A DNA stretch of 64,000 bases from Bacillota bacterium (GTDB lineage: Bacteria; Bacillota; Clostridia; Christensenellales; Aristaeellaceae). The notes under the pieces are model-generated. The model was not told the origin of the DNA. It saw only the letters and a program-made list of their open reading frames with translations, and ran no database searches. The translations under genes were made by a program, and so were the position numbers. The DNA lies in NCBI GenBank assembly GCA_023459275.1, contig JAEWVC010000012.1:1-64000 (forward strand). The letters are read 5' to 3'. Shown one piece after another: positions 7,470 through 14,731 of this stretch (position 1 is its first letter; every line of letters begins with the position of its first letter).

Positions 7470-8783
7470 TCACGCCTCGATTTTCTCGGCTTTTTCCCCA
7501 GTGAACTGCTCCCACCGGCGCGCGATCAGGTCGCAGCGCATTGGGTCCGCCTCGATTGCCCGGCAGATGCGGCCGCTCTGTTCGGCGGCGATAATCGTCG
7601 TGCCGAGGCCCGCGAAGGGGTCCAGGATCACGCCGTTCACGTCTGAGTGCATCTTGAGGCAGCGCCACGGAAGCTCCACCGGGATTTGCGGCGCGCTGTC
7701 CTTATCGCGCCGGACGGCGGGGATCTCCCACACGCCCGCGTACCCCCATTTGCGGCGCTCGTCACGGGTGAGACGGCGCACAAATTGGAAGGCATGGGAG
7801 GCGAATGCCGACACCCATGAATACTCCTGATCGTTGTAGGCGTCGGTTTCCTGTTCGCCAGCCGGGCTCCGGCCAGCGAACGCCGCCACGGTATCGAACT
7901 GCGGCGTGGGCTTCGTGGACGCGAGCTGCGCCGGGCCGGCGCCGGGCGCGCCACTGGCCATCTTCCAGACGCGAATCCACAGCGGGCGATAGTTCGCGTC
8001 CGCAAACAGCCGGATGGAGTGGAAGCCGGTCGGCTCGATGAATTGGCTGCCGGTCTTCATCAGGTCGGCGGTCTGCCAGCAGATGGTGTCCGCATACCGG
8101 GTCAGGTGCTTGATGACCGTACCCATGCGATCCAGCCAGGGGTCAATGCCGTCCCTGGCGTATGCCTTCGGGTCAACGGCTGGCGAGGTGATCACGCATT
8201 GCGCGTGCTCGGTGCCCATGAGCCGCTCGTAGCTCTCCGCGTCGGCCGGATCGCCGCACAGGAGCAGGTGATCGCCCAACCGCCAGAGATCGCCGACGTG
8301 AGAGGTAGCGCCGCCCGATGCCTCGATGTCCTTCTTGGCCTCGTCAGCGTCGAAATCGTCCTCGACGGCTTCCTTGGAGTAGAATTTGTTGAGCAACGCG
8401 TCTACTTCGGCCGCGTCGAAGCCCGTCAGAGACACGTCGAATGCCTCGGCATCGAAGTCGGCCATGAGGGAGGCCAGCTTGGATTCGTCCCAATCGCCCT
8501 GGATTTTATTGAGGGCGATATTCAGCGCCTTCTCGCGCTGGGGATCGAGATCGACCACCACGCAGTCGATTTCGGTGTGGCCCAGGTCCAGCAGCACCTT
8601 GAGCCGCTGATGGCCGCCGACCACATTGCCCGTTTGGGTGTTCCAGATGACCGGCTCGACGTACCCGAACTCGGCGATGGAGCGCTTGAGCTTTTCATAC
8701 TCTTTGTCGCCCGGTTTCAGGTCCTTGCGGGGGTTGTACGCAGCGGGATTGAGCCGGGCGGCGGAAATCTTTTGGATGTTCAT
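7470..8783 (-). CDS. ParB/Srx domain - DNA methyltransferase fusion with atypical motif IV
   Basis: A 437-residue two-domain protein. Residues 1 to about 130 form a ParB/sulfiredoxin-like nuclease fold (NPAAYNPRKDLKPGDKEYEKL, then NVVGGHQRLKVL). The C-terminal part is an N4/N6 amino-methyltransferase: motif I is DPFAGLGTTIIAAEQSGR near the C terminus, giving a permuted order as in beta-class enzymes. Where the catalytic (D/S)PPY motif is expected the protein reads VITSPAVDPKAY, so Pro-Tyr is replaced. It may be a variant family with a different chemistry or an inactive enzyme. The start follows GGAGAGG by a few bases; a longer open frame upstream lacks such a site. It belongs with the ParB and Mom-like genes just upstream. 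Confidence 0.75.
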   Translation of the reverse strand: MNIQKISAARLNPAAYNPRKDLKPGDKEYEKLKRSIAEFGYVEPVIWNTQTGNVVGGHQRLKVLLDLGHTEIDCVVVDLDPQREKALNIALNKIQGDWDESKLASLMADFDAEAFDVSLTGFDAAEVDALLNKFYSKEAVEDDFDADEAKKDIEASGGATSHVGDLWRLGDHLLLCGDPADAESYERLMGTEHAQCVITSPAVDPKAYARDGIDPWLDRMGTVIKHLTRYADTICWQTADLMKTGSQFIEPTGFHSIRLFADANYRPLWIRVWKMASGAPGAGPAQLASTKPTPQFDTVAAFAGRSPAGEQETDAYNDQEYSWVSAFASHAFQFVRRLTRDERRKWGYAGVWEIPAVRRDKDSAPQIPVELPWRCLKMHSDVNGVILDPFAGLGTTIIAAEQSGRICRAIEADPMRCDLIARRWEQFTGEKAEKIEA

Positions 8784-8902
8784 GGGCCTCTCCTGTCTTG
8801 CGGGTATGAATTGGAGCGCGGAGAACGGAGTTGCACCGTCACTTCCCACCGGTTGGTGGGCGGTCTGCTGTTAACCCATCCGCGCATGAAAACGCCGGGA
8901 GA

Positions 8903-9649
8903 TTATCCCGGCGTGGTGATGGAATGCCGCTCCGCCTGCGTGATCTTCTCGCCCCTGTACATGCCCGCCCCCAACTCGTCGATCTTCGAGAAGGGGATGA
9001 CGGGCACGGTCAGCTTTTCCCGGCAAGCCGGGTCAATGAAGTACATATACCGCAGCTGGAAGCCGGGGATCGGTTTGGCACCCACATAGTCCAGATACTT
9101 CTTGAAATTGTAGGTACCGCCCGTTACGTCGAAGAACGTCAGCCCGTTCAGCTCCCGGCGCGGCGTGGTGGGGTTCGAGGCAAGCGTCATCTTGTGGATG
9201 CGCGTGCCATCCGGCAGCTCCGCGAGGTTCAGGTTTTCCTTGATGCCGGTCAGCACGAAATTGCTGGCCCGGTAGATCGTCCCGTCCCCGCACGAGCAGG
9301 CGTCGGCGAAGGAGATGATCCATTTCACCTGCGGTGCGTGCTTTTTCAGGAGGCGGATGCTCATGGAAATGGCGCGGCTCTCGGAGTTCCTGGGCAGCAC
9401 GGCATCAAAGGCCATGCGGTTCAACTCCAGAAACTCGTTCCAGCCGGTGCCCTCCACGAGGCCGATGATCTTGCTCTTGTCCAGCGATGGGCCGTAGCTC
9501 ATGACGCCGTGGAGCTGACCGTCCAGGAAAACGCCGAAATGAAGTTTGCTGTTATTTACTACCTTGCCGGAGTAGTGGTGCGCCCGGATGAACGCGTTGG
9601 CGACGCCTGAAGGCAGCACCTTCATCACAATTTCTTTAGCGCGGCCCAT
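8903..9649 (-). CDS. Mom-like DNA adenine modification protein
   Basis: A 248-residue protein of the Mu Mom-like GNAT superfamily, proteins that in phage Mu add a methylcarbamoyl group to adenine and protect phage DNA from host restriction. Family-like segments are FIRAHHYSGKVVNNSKLHFGVF, LHGVMSYGPSLDKSK, FLELNRMAFDAVLPRNSESRAI and WIISFADACSCGDGTIYRASNF. The first 25 bases overlap the end of the ParB gene, so the two are coupled, and the ParB-methyltransferase gene follows. A Com-like zinc protein lies about 7 kb away at 16932-17111. Length is normal for these homologues. Activity is inferred from the family. Confidence 0.75.
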   Translation of the reverse strand: MGRAKEIVMKVLPSGVANAFIRAHHYSGKVVNNSKLHFGVFLDGQLHGVMSYGPSLDKSKIIGLVEGTGWNEFLELNRMAFDAVLPRNSESRAISMSIRLLKKHAPQVKWIISFADACSCGDGTIYRASNFVLTGIKENLNLAELPDGTRIHKMTLASNPTTPRRELNGLTFFDVTGGTYNFKKYLDYVGAKPIPGFQLRYMYFIDPACREKLTVPVIPFSKIDELGAGMYRGEKITQAERHSITTPG

Positions 9650-10209
9650 TCTCTCACCACCTCATACAACCCGTTCCCATTGTGGTTTTCGTTCCCGAAG
9701 GTTTCCGTCACGGTCTGCTTGTCGTACACGTACTTGATCGCCGCCAGCATGAGGCGGGCCTGCTCGTCATGCACCGTGATGCTGATCTGCTGGAAGGGCT
9801 TCTTTTCGCCGGCGTCCAGTGCGAAATTGTCGGAGAATTCCTCGTCCGAAATCGCCTGGAAGCCGAAGTCCGTCATGGGCAGCATGATCCCCTGCAATTC
9901 CAGCGGCAGCAGGTCCATGTCCCATTGCGCCATCTCGCCGACCTTGTTGTCGGCCAGCCGGAACGCGCGGATTTGATCCTCGGTCAGCTCGTCAGCGACC
10001 ACGCAGGGGACTTCTTTCATGCCAAGAGACTGCGCGGCCTTGTACCGGGTGTGGCCGCAGACGATCTCATGGTTCCGGTCGATCACCAGCGGCACCAGGA
10101 AGCCGAACTCCCGGATGCTGGCCGCGACGCCCTTCACGGCTTCGTCGTTTTTGCGCGGGTTGCGGGCATACGGGTGGATGTCGGCGAGCCTGATGTTTTG
10201 AATCCGCAT
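9625..10209 (-). CDS. ParB-like nuclease domain protein
   Basis: A 194-residue protein with a ParB N-terminal domain: MRIQNIRLADIHPYARNPRKND, FLVPLVIDRNHEIVCGHTRYKAA (the GHTR box), then RAFRLADNKVGEMAQWD. In Bacillota phages such proteins stand beside methyltransferase and Mom genes, as here, where the stop overlaps the Mom-like start. I use the ATG at 10209, where the domain begins; an open frame continues upstream but into sequence with no family resemblance, next to the foreign fragment on the other strand. No catalytic role has been shown. Confidence 0.8.
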   Translation of the reverse strand: MRIQNIRLADIHPYARNPRKNDEAVKGVAASIREFGFLVPLVIDRNHEIVCGHTRYKAAQSLGMKEVPCVVADELTEDQIRAFRLADNKVGEMAQWDMDLLPLELQGIMLPMTDFGFQAISDEEFSDNFALDAGEKKPFQQISITVHDEQARLMLAAIKYVYDKQTVTETFGNENHNGNGLYEVVREWAALKKL

Positions 10210-10247
10210 ATCCCGCAAAACGCTGTACGAATGGATCAAGACAAAAA

Positions 10248-11018
10248 GTGACATACGTAACGCAAGAAGATGCGGATAATGCCCAAAATATCGTTTCAGC
10301 TTTGCCGGAAGGGATACAATTTTCGCTAAAAGCACCAGTGGAAAAGGCTGGTGACTTGATAGCGGTACATAACATGCATTCTTACTATCTGAGTGAAATG
10401 ATCAAAAAGGGAGGAATCCCTGCGCCTAGCATCGCCATCATAAATGCAAATAAAAGGGAACATGAAAAATACGGTGACATAAGCGTAGTGTTTTCTGCTG
10501 ACTCTATCAACCCGGAAACGAATGAGAAGAATCACGTATTCAGCAGTGATGCGTGGACGCCTGTAGTGCCATCAAAGGCAACAGACACGAGCGGAACCAT
10601 TTCAGAAGAGTACACCTTGCAGGACATCGTGGATATGATGGAAAGCAGAGGGGTAAGTTCGACACCGGAGGGATGGAGCGCTGAGGAACTTCATACGGTT
10701 GATGAGATAAAGGCGGCGGCGAGTAAGGCGTTTGGAACTGGGCGTGGGACAGCACAGAACCTGGTAACGAAGCTAAAGGGATGGATCTTGAACAAGGCGG
10801 ATGCCGTGACAAGAACCGCCAAAACGAACCTGGACAGCGCTATAAAGAAAGTAGCGGAATCCGCCATAGAGAAAGTATACGGCAGCGAGATAAGTACAAC
10901 GGACTTTGAAAAAACATATAATGCGTATGTAAACACCCTATATACAGCTGCAACAAATTATCGGGCTGGACTGAACGAGCATGCTACCCGGATTGTGTGC
11001 TGCTGGACTGTGAGGTAA
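10248..11018 (+). pseudogene. Fragment of a large phage polyvalent protein
   Basis: A 256-residue frame on the strand opposite to the surrounding phage genes. The segment FSLKAPVEKAGDLIAVHNM followed by GGIPAPSIAIINA and YGDISVVF is characteristic of the very large polyvalent/MuF-associated proteins of phages and conjugative elements, which normally exceed 1000 residues. Here it has no credible ribosome binding site (GTG start inside an unrelated context). It breaks off near 10970, after which another frame reads DCVLLDCEVKRSEWAAGVYIYAELRRKR to a stop at 11077, apparently the tail of a second phage gene. I read it as a remnant left by recombination. Confidence 0.65.
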
Positions 11019-11081
11019 AGCGGTCAGAGTGGGCGGCCGGGGTGTACATATACGCAGAACTGCGACGAAAGCGGTGAGAAG

Positions 11082-11318
11082 ATGCCGCTTGTGAAGCTGG
11101 ACGCGGATATCCTGTGCCCGTACTACAAGAGCGTCGCCGCAAAGAGCGTGACGTGCGAGTGGTGCCGTGGGGACAGGATTATGCGAAAATTCAAAAGTGA
11201 GGAACGCAGAACCGCCTATGTGAAGCGGTTTTGCTGTGATGCCTGGAATGAGTGCCCGATAGCGGTATTTATGACGGCGTACTACGAAAAACGGGAGAAG
11301 CCAGAGAAAGCAGAATGA
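11082..11318 (+). CDS. Small cysteine-rich phage protein
   Basis: A 78-residue protein (MPLVKLDADILCPYYKSVAAKSVTCEWC) with cysteines spaced as in a zinc-binding domain: C-P-Y-Y, CEWC, and CCDAWNEC. It begins five bases after the stop of the broken frame upstream, preceded by GGTGAGAAG. Similar small proteins are common in the early regions of Bacillota phages; their role is unknown to me. Being on the plus strand, it seems to have come in with the fragment at 10248-11018. Confidence 0.6.
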   Translation: MPLVKLDADILCPYYKSVAAKSVTCEWCRGDRIMRKFKSEERRTAYVKRFCCDAWNECPIAVFMTAYYEKREKPEKAE

Positions 11319-11346
11319 ATGAACCCGTTGAGGTTGAAAAAAGCGC

Positions 11347-11532
11347 CTATTCGGCGCTTTTAGGCTTTGGTCCCGTCTTTTCTGCCGGGGGTTTCTCCGC
11401 GGTGTGTATGTCCCATTCTGTCCGACCGTTGACGATCTGCTTTTCAGCGGGGATGCGCCCGGTTTTGATTAGGCGCCTCACGTTAGCCCGGCTTTTCAGC
11501 CCATGGATGGCCATGTACTCTTTGATGGTCAC
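11347..11532 (-). CDS. Small excisionase-like DNA-binding protein
   Basis: A 61-residue protein, MTIKEYMAIHGLKSRANVRRLIKTGRIPAEKQIVNGRTEWDI, which has the winged-helix pattern of MerR/excisionase-like (HTH_17) proteins, followed by a Pro/Lys-rich tail. Such proteins bind phage DNA and may control excision or transcription. It sits 27 bases downstream of the next minus-strand gene, probably in one operon. No integrase is seen nearby. Confidence 0.55.
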   Translation of the reverse strand: MTIKEYMAIHGLKSRANVRRLIKTGRIPAEKQIVNGRTEWDIHTAEKPPAEKTGPKPKSAE

Positions 11533-11559
11533 AGCAGCTTACCCTCCTCCATATAGCAG

Positions 11560-11913
11560 CTATTGCGCCTTAGCGATGTCTGCGAGTGTGACACCTGCTT
11601 GATACATGCCGCACAGGGCACTGTCGCACGGAAGAAACGCTTCGCTTGGCGTAGCGGAGGGATCATAAGCATGGCGTATGGATAACGCCTGGACCATTCC
11701 CATAGCTTTTCGTGTGCCGTAAAGCGCCTCATAGGCGTCCATCATGACCAGCCTCCTGTCGGCCACATCCGCGCCCTCCATCCCCTTGTTGATCTCGATG
11801 TGCTTCCAGTATTCCTTTTCCGACGCACAAAAGATCTCGTAGGCTTGTGCGACGACGGCCCGCTCATACCTGTCCAGCCCATGCCCCTGGAAGTAATCCT
11901 CAAACTTAAACAT
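11560..11913 (-). CDS. Hypothetical phage protein
   Basis: A 117-residue protein of unknown function, mostly helical (MFKFEDYFQGHGLDRYERAVVAQAYEIFCASEKEYWKHIEI). A GGGAGG site precedes the ATG and a well-formed promoter lies at 11967-11994, so the gene looks expressed. It would be the first gene of a minus-strand transcript that also contains 11347-11532. Confidence 0.5.
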   Translation of the reverse strand: MFKFEDYFQGHGLDRYERAVVAQAYEIFCASEKEYWKHIEINKGMEGADVADRRLVMMDAYEALYGTRKAMGMVQALSIRHAYDPSATPSEAFLPCDSALCGMYQAGVTLADIAKAQ

Positions 11914-11966
11914 TTCGTATCCTCCCTTGGCCGGGCCTGTGGCCCCGCGCCCTTTTCTATATTCGT

Positions 11967-11994
11967 ATTATACACCATATAGCGCATAATGTAA
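11967..11994 (-). promoter_or_regulatory. Sigma-A-type promoter, minus strand
   Basis: On the minus strand TTACAT is followed after 16 bases by a perfect TATAAT. The site is about 55 bases upstream of the hypothetical gene starting at 11913. Confidence 0.6.
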
Positions 11995-12053
11995 AGGGGA
12001 TTCCAAAAATTTTTTTGAAGGATGAGAGTAGGCGAAATGGAACTGAAACCTAT

Positions 12054-12081
12054 GCGGTGAGAAATCACCGCTTCTTTTTTT
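12054..12081 (+). terminator. Rho-independent terminator
   Basis: GCGGTGA, loop GAAA, TCACCGC, followed by TTCTTTTTTT. A clear hairpin with a T-tract for plus-strand transcripts, just before the truncated gene at 12127. Confidence 0.7.
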
Positions 12082-12126
12082 GTACAATCAGGTCGGGAGC
12101 GGAAAAAACGGGGAGAAGGTGACAGC

Positions 12127-12240
12127 GTGGCCCAAAAAAAGTATGAGGAATGGGTGAGCGATGACAATTTGACGCTGCTCACCGCCTGGGCGCGTGACGG
12201 GATGGAAAAGCAGGAGATTGCAAAGAAAATCGGCATGTGA
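12127..12240 (+). pseudogene. Truncated helix-turn-helix phage protein (N-terminal fragment)
   Basis: A 37-residue frame from GTG with a strong GGAGAAGGTGA site. It reads AQKKYEEWVSDDNLTLLTAWARDGMEKQEIAKKIGM and then stops. This is the start of a phage helix-turn-helix protein in which IAKKIG would be the first helix of the DNA-binding motif. The recognition helix and the rest are absent; the sequence after the stop is unrelated and leads into the DUF4160 gene. The ribosome binding site survives, so a short peptide could still be made. Confidence 0.55.
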
Positions 12241-12309
12241 ACCTCCGTTCCTCGACTGGTAAAATGGTTATCCCCATGGTATAATAAGGGTGAAAGGATG
12301 TGAGCCGCT

Positions 12310-12576
12310 GTGCCGGAGTTGAGCCGCTTTGCCGGAATCATCATAAAACTGCTGTATAATGACACAGTCCAACACAACAAGCCCCACGTGCACGTATACT
12401 ATGGTGAGTACGCCGCATCCGTTGGCGTTGATGGTGAGTTGTTGGCTGGTTCACTCCCTGTCCGTCAACTAAAGATGGTCGTTGGCTGGCTCGCGTTGCA
12501 CGAGGATGAGGCGTATGCCGCATGGAACAAGGCCGTTCGCGGCGAAGCCTTTGACAAGATTAAGCCTTTGGAGTGA
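12310..12576 (+). CDS. DUF4160 family protein
   Basis: An 88-residue protein with the DUF4160 pattern: FAGIIIKLLYND, then KPHVHVYYGEYAASVGVDGELLAG, and WLALHEDEAYAAWNKAV. DUF4160 genes regularly precede DUF2442 genes, as here (15 bases apart), and the pair is thought to act as a toxin-antitoxin-like module, though this is not established. It lies on the plus strand within a minus-strand phage region, which suggests that it is a separate cargo insertion. Confidence 0.75.
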   Translation: MPELSRFAGIIIKLLYNDTVQHNKPHVHVYYGEYAASVGVDGELLAGSLPVRQLKMVVGWLALHEDEAYAAWNKAVRGEAFDKIKPLE

Positions 12577-12591
12577 GGGAGGGACCGCAGC

Positions 12592-12885
12592 ATGTACGTC
12601 GTGAACGGCATCGCCTATGCTTGTACGCCAATGGATGAAATCATGGTTACCGATGTAAAACCACTTGCCGACATGATGATGATCCTCACCTTCGGGAATG
12701 GGGAGAAGCGCATTTACGACGCGACGCCGCTTTTGAACATGCCTGCTTTCAAACCGCTGGCCGATGATGCCATCTTCCGCTCGGCTAAGGTGGCGCACGG
12801 TGTCGTAACTTGGATGGATGGGGACATCGACATCGCACCGGAAGTCATGTACAAGGACAGCTTGCGTTACGACAGCATCGCTTGA
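12592..12885 (+). CDS. DUF2442 family protein
   Basis: A 97-residue protein of the DUF2442 family (MITDVKPL-like core, VKPLADMMMILTFGNGEKRIYDATPLL, then VTWMDGDIDIAPEVMYKDS). It follows the DUF4160 gene in the same operon, and the two are a recurrent pair. In other genomes DUF2442 is proposed as the antitoxin-like or DNA-binding partner. Family membership is confident; function is not. Confidence 0.8.
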   Translation: MYVVNGIAYACTPMDEIMVTDVKPLADMMMILTFGNGEKRIYDATPLLNMPAFKPLADDAIFRSAKVAHGVVTWMDGDIDIAPEVMYKDSLRYDSIA

Positions 12886-12917
12886 TAGAACGGCCTGCAA
12901 AGCGCGGGCCGTTTTGC

Positions 12918-13463
12918 CTACCCGCCTCGCCGGGCTGAGAGCAGGCGCTCCATCATATCGTCATGGGGCGTCGCGCCCTTGAACTCGACGGAGCAGTTCT
13001 CCCGGACCACCTGATAGATCTGGTACCACAGGTTGTTGGCCTGCTTGCTGAAAGACTGGCTCATGGCCACATAAGGCGAGGGGATGGCGTTGCCGGTGGT
13101 CGGATGCTTCGCCAGGAAGCCGAACTCGGTGATGCACTCCTCGCACTGAATCCAGCGGGAGATCGCCATCGCGTACTGCTCCAGGATCTGCGTCGGCACG
13201 AGATTCGCGCAACCACGTTCGTCCAGCCATTTCCACGTGCTTTCGTAGATGTCCAGAGCCAGGAGGTCCTTGCCGTTCTTCTGCTTGGCGGCGAGGTAGG
13301 CGCGGGGTTGCGGCATGGTCTGGCCTTCAAGGTCGGTGGCGTTCGCCGTGAAATCCAGCACCGTCAGCTTGCGCTTGCCCGGATTGCCCTCGGCGATTTT
13401 GTCCGAGAGGGGCTTTTTCTTCTGCCCGGCACCGATGCGGGCGCCGCCGTGTCCGTTTGCCAT
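12918..13463 (-). CDS. P27-family phage terminase small subunit
   Basis: A 181-residue protein starting MANGHGGARIGAGQKKKPLSDKIAEGNPGKRKL, the signature opening of P27-type small terminases, which recognise phage DNA and hand it to TerL. The C-terminal part has YAMAISRWIQCEECITEFGFLAK and SPYVAMSQSFSKQANNLW. The start is set by AGGAGG eight bases before the ATG at 13463; upstream open frame is ignored. TerL is 6 kb away, separated by DNA-modification genes and the plus-strand cargo. Confidence 0.88.
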   Translation of the reverse strand: MANGHGGARIGAGQKKKPLSDKIAEGNPGKRKLTVLDFTANATDLEGQTMPQPRAYLAAKQKNGKDLLALDIYESTWKWLDERGCANLVPTQILEQYAMAISRWIQCEECITEFGFLAKHPTTGNAIPSPYVAMSQSFSKQANNLWYQIYQVVRENCSVEFKGATPHDDMMERLLSARRGG

Positions 13464-13618
13464 GCCATCGCCTCCTGAAAGCGCGGGCCATATGCCCGAT
13501 TTGAAAGCGCGAAATTTCGTGCGAAGGGGCGCATCCGCTCCGTTCGGCACGTTTTTTTGAGATTTTACTCCCCCTACCCCCACCGTCGTGGATGGGCGGC
13601 AGGCCGTGGAGCCGACAG

Positions 13619-13646
13619 AAAAAAGCCGCCGCGCTTCCGCGGCAGC
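13619..13646 (-). terminator. Terminator-like hairpin, minus strand
   Basis: Read on the minus strand, a GCCGCGG...GCGCGGC-type stem runs into a TTTTTT stretch. It lies after the gene 13661-13918 and before the small terminase. Confidence 0.6.
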
Positions 13647-13660
13647 TTCAAGGCCCGCCT

Positions 13661-13918
13661 TTATTCGTCATCTTCCTTCGAAGGCACATAGACCGCGGTG
13701 CATTTCAATTCTCCGCGCTCGAAGTCCAGCCAGTAGAACCAGCCCGGATTGTTTAGGGAATTGAAGGTGATCCTCCGCGCCGCCGGGCTATATTCGCGGG
13801 CTTCCGGGTATTTGGCCTGCACCGTTGCCAATACCTTACGGGCCGGGACCTTGGTGAATACGCGCCCGAAGAATTCCTTATCGTTCATGATGCGGGCTTT
13901 CAATGCGGTCTGGTTCAT
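13661..13918 (-). CDS. Hypothetical phage protein
   Basis: An 85-residue protein (MNQTALKARIMNDKEFFGRVFTKVPARKVL). The start follows AAAGGTGG; a start ten codons upstream lacks a good site. The C terminus (NNPGWFYWLDFERGELKCTAVYV) resembles small uncharacterised phage proteins. It is followed by a terminator, so it may be transcribed separately from terS. Confidence 0.5.
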   Translation of the reverse strand: MNQTALKARIMNDKEFFGRVFTKVPARKVLATVQAKYPEAREYSPAARRITFNSLNNPGWFYWLDFERGELKCTAVYVPSKEDDE

Positions 13919-14007
13919 TTGCTGTACCACCTTTCTTTTGATGTGCACAGCTTATCAGACCACCCGTGTTATGCAAGCCTTATGGGGTCCTTTCCTAAAA
14001 GAAAAGT

Positions 14008-14361
14008 TCAACCCCAGCGCCCGCCCTCGCGGGCCGTGATGCGGGAGTGGCATTCCTTGCAGAGCGCCATGAGGTTGTCCTCCGCATGGGTGCCGCCCCG
14101 CGATAGGGGCAAGATGTGGTGAACTTCCTCCGCCGCCGTCACCCGGTCCTCCCGCTGGCATACCGCGCACAGGGGATGGGCTGTCAGGAACAGCGCACGG
14201 ATGCGCGGCCACGCGCCGCCGTACCGTTTCTGCACGGTAGGGTCGCGCTCGTACCGGTTGTAGTGGGCCGCCGCCAGTTTCCGATGCTCGGGACAATACT
14301 GGCCATCGGTCAGCGCCGGGCAGCCTGGGTGGCTACACGGGCGGAGCGGCTTCTTCGGCAT
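14008..14361 (-). CDS. Phage HNH endonuclease
   Basis: A 117-residue HNH nuclease, of the kind encoded next to terS in HK97-like phages and needed with terminase for DNA packaging. The motif is EEVHHILPLSRGGTHAEDNLMALCKECHSRIT, with zinc-binding CAVCQ and CKEC pairs; an extra N-terminal CSHPGCP...YCPEH zinc knuckle is present. The start is set by GGAGGG before the ATG at 14361. The protein appears intact. Confidence 0.85.
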   Translation of the reverse strand: MPKKPLRPCSHPGCPALTDGQYCPEHRKLAAAHYNRYERDPTVQKRYGGAWPRIRALFLTAHPLCAVCQREDRVTAAEEVHHILPLSRGGTHAEDNLMALCKECHSRITAREGGRWG

Positions 14362-14440
14362 GGGTCCCTCCAAAGGGAAAGCCCCCGTGGTTTCCCACGA
14401 AGGCCCTTCTACCTGATCGGTCATTTTCTATGAAAGCACA

Positions 14441-14466
14441 TTTGCGACTCTCATTCAATCACATTT
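14441..14466. repeat. 26-bp direct repeat, copy 1
   Basis: The sequence from TTTGCGACTC to ATCACATTT is repeated exactly at 14706-14731. This copy covers the end and downstream side of the small zinc-ribbon gene at 14455. Confidence 0.85.
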
Positions 14467-14673
14467 ACTCTCATCTTTGGGAGGATCGAATAAACCTGTC
14501 GCCAGGAGCAGCCTCTTGAGCGGCTTGCACTGGTCGCAAGTGTACCGAACCCCGGAGCGGTAGTTCATCACGTAAATCTCCCGCCCGCAAAACTGGCAGT
14601 TCGGGTAGTAGCCGTGCATCGTCTTGCTGTTACTCACCCGGATGCCGTCGCGGAGCGCGTCGCTGTACCCCAT
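14455..14673 (-). CDS. Small zinc-ribbon phage protein
   Basis: A 72-residue protein with a four-cysteine zinc ribbon, CQFCGREIYV ... YTCDQCKPLKRLL. It begins nine bases after a GGAGG site. Small proteins like this are frequent between helicase and HNH genes of Bacillota phages; function unknown. Its last codons lie in a 26-bp direct repeat shared with the end of the broken helicase gene. Confidence 0.6.
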   Translation of the reverse strand: MGYSDALRDGIRVSNSKTMHGYYPNCQFCGREIYVMNYRSGVRYTCDQCKPLKRLLLATGLFDPPKDESKCD

Positions 14674-14705
14674 TCGTTCAAACCTCCATCATGAACAGAA
14701 GCACT

Positions 14706-14731
14706 TTTGCGACTCTCATTCAATCACATTT
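14706..14731. repeat. 26-bp direct repeat, copy 2
   Basis: Exact second copy of the repeat at 14441-14466. It contains the premature stop codon of the helicase remnant. Confidence 0.85.
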
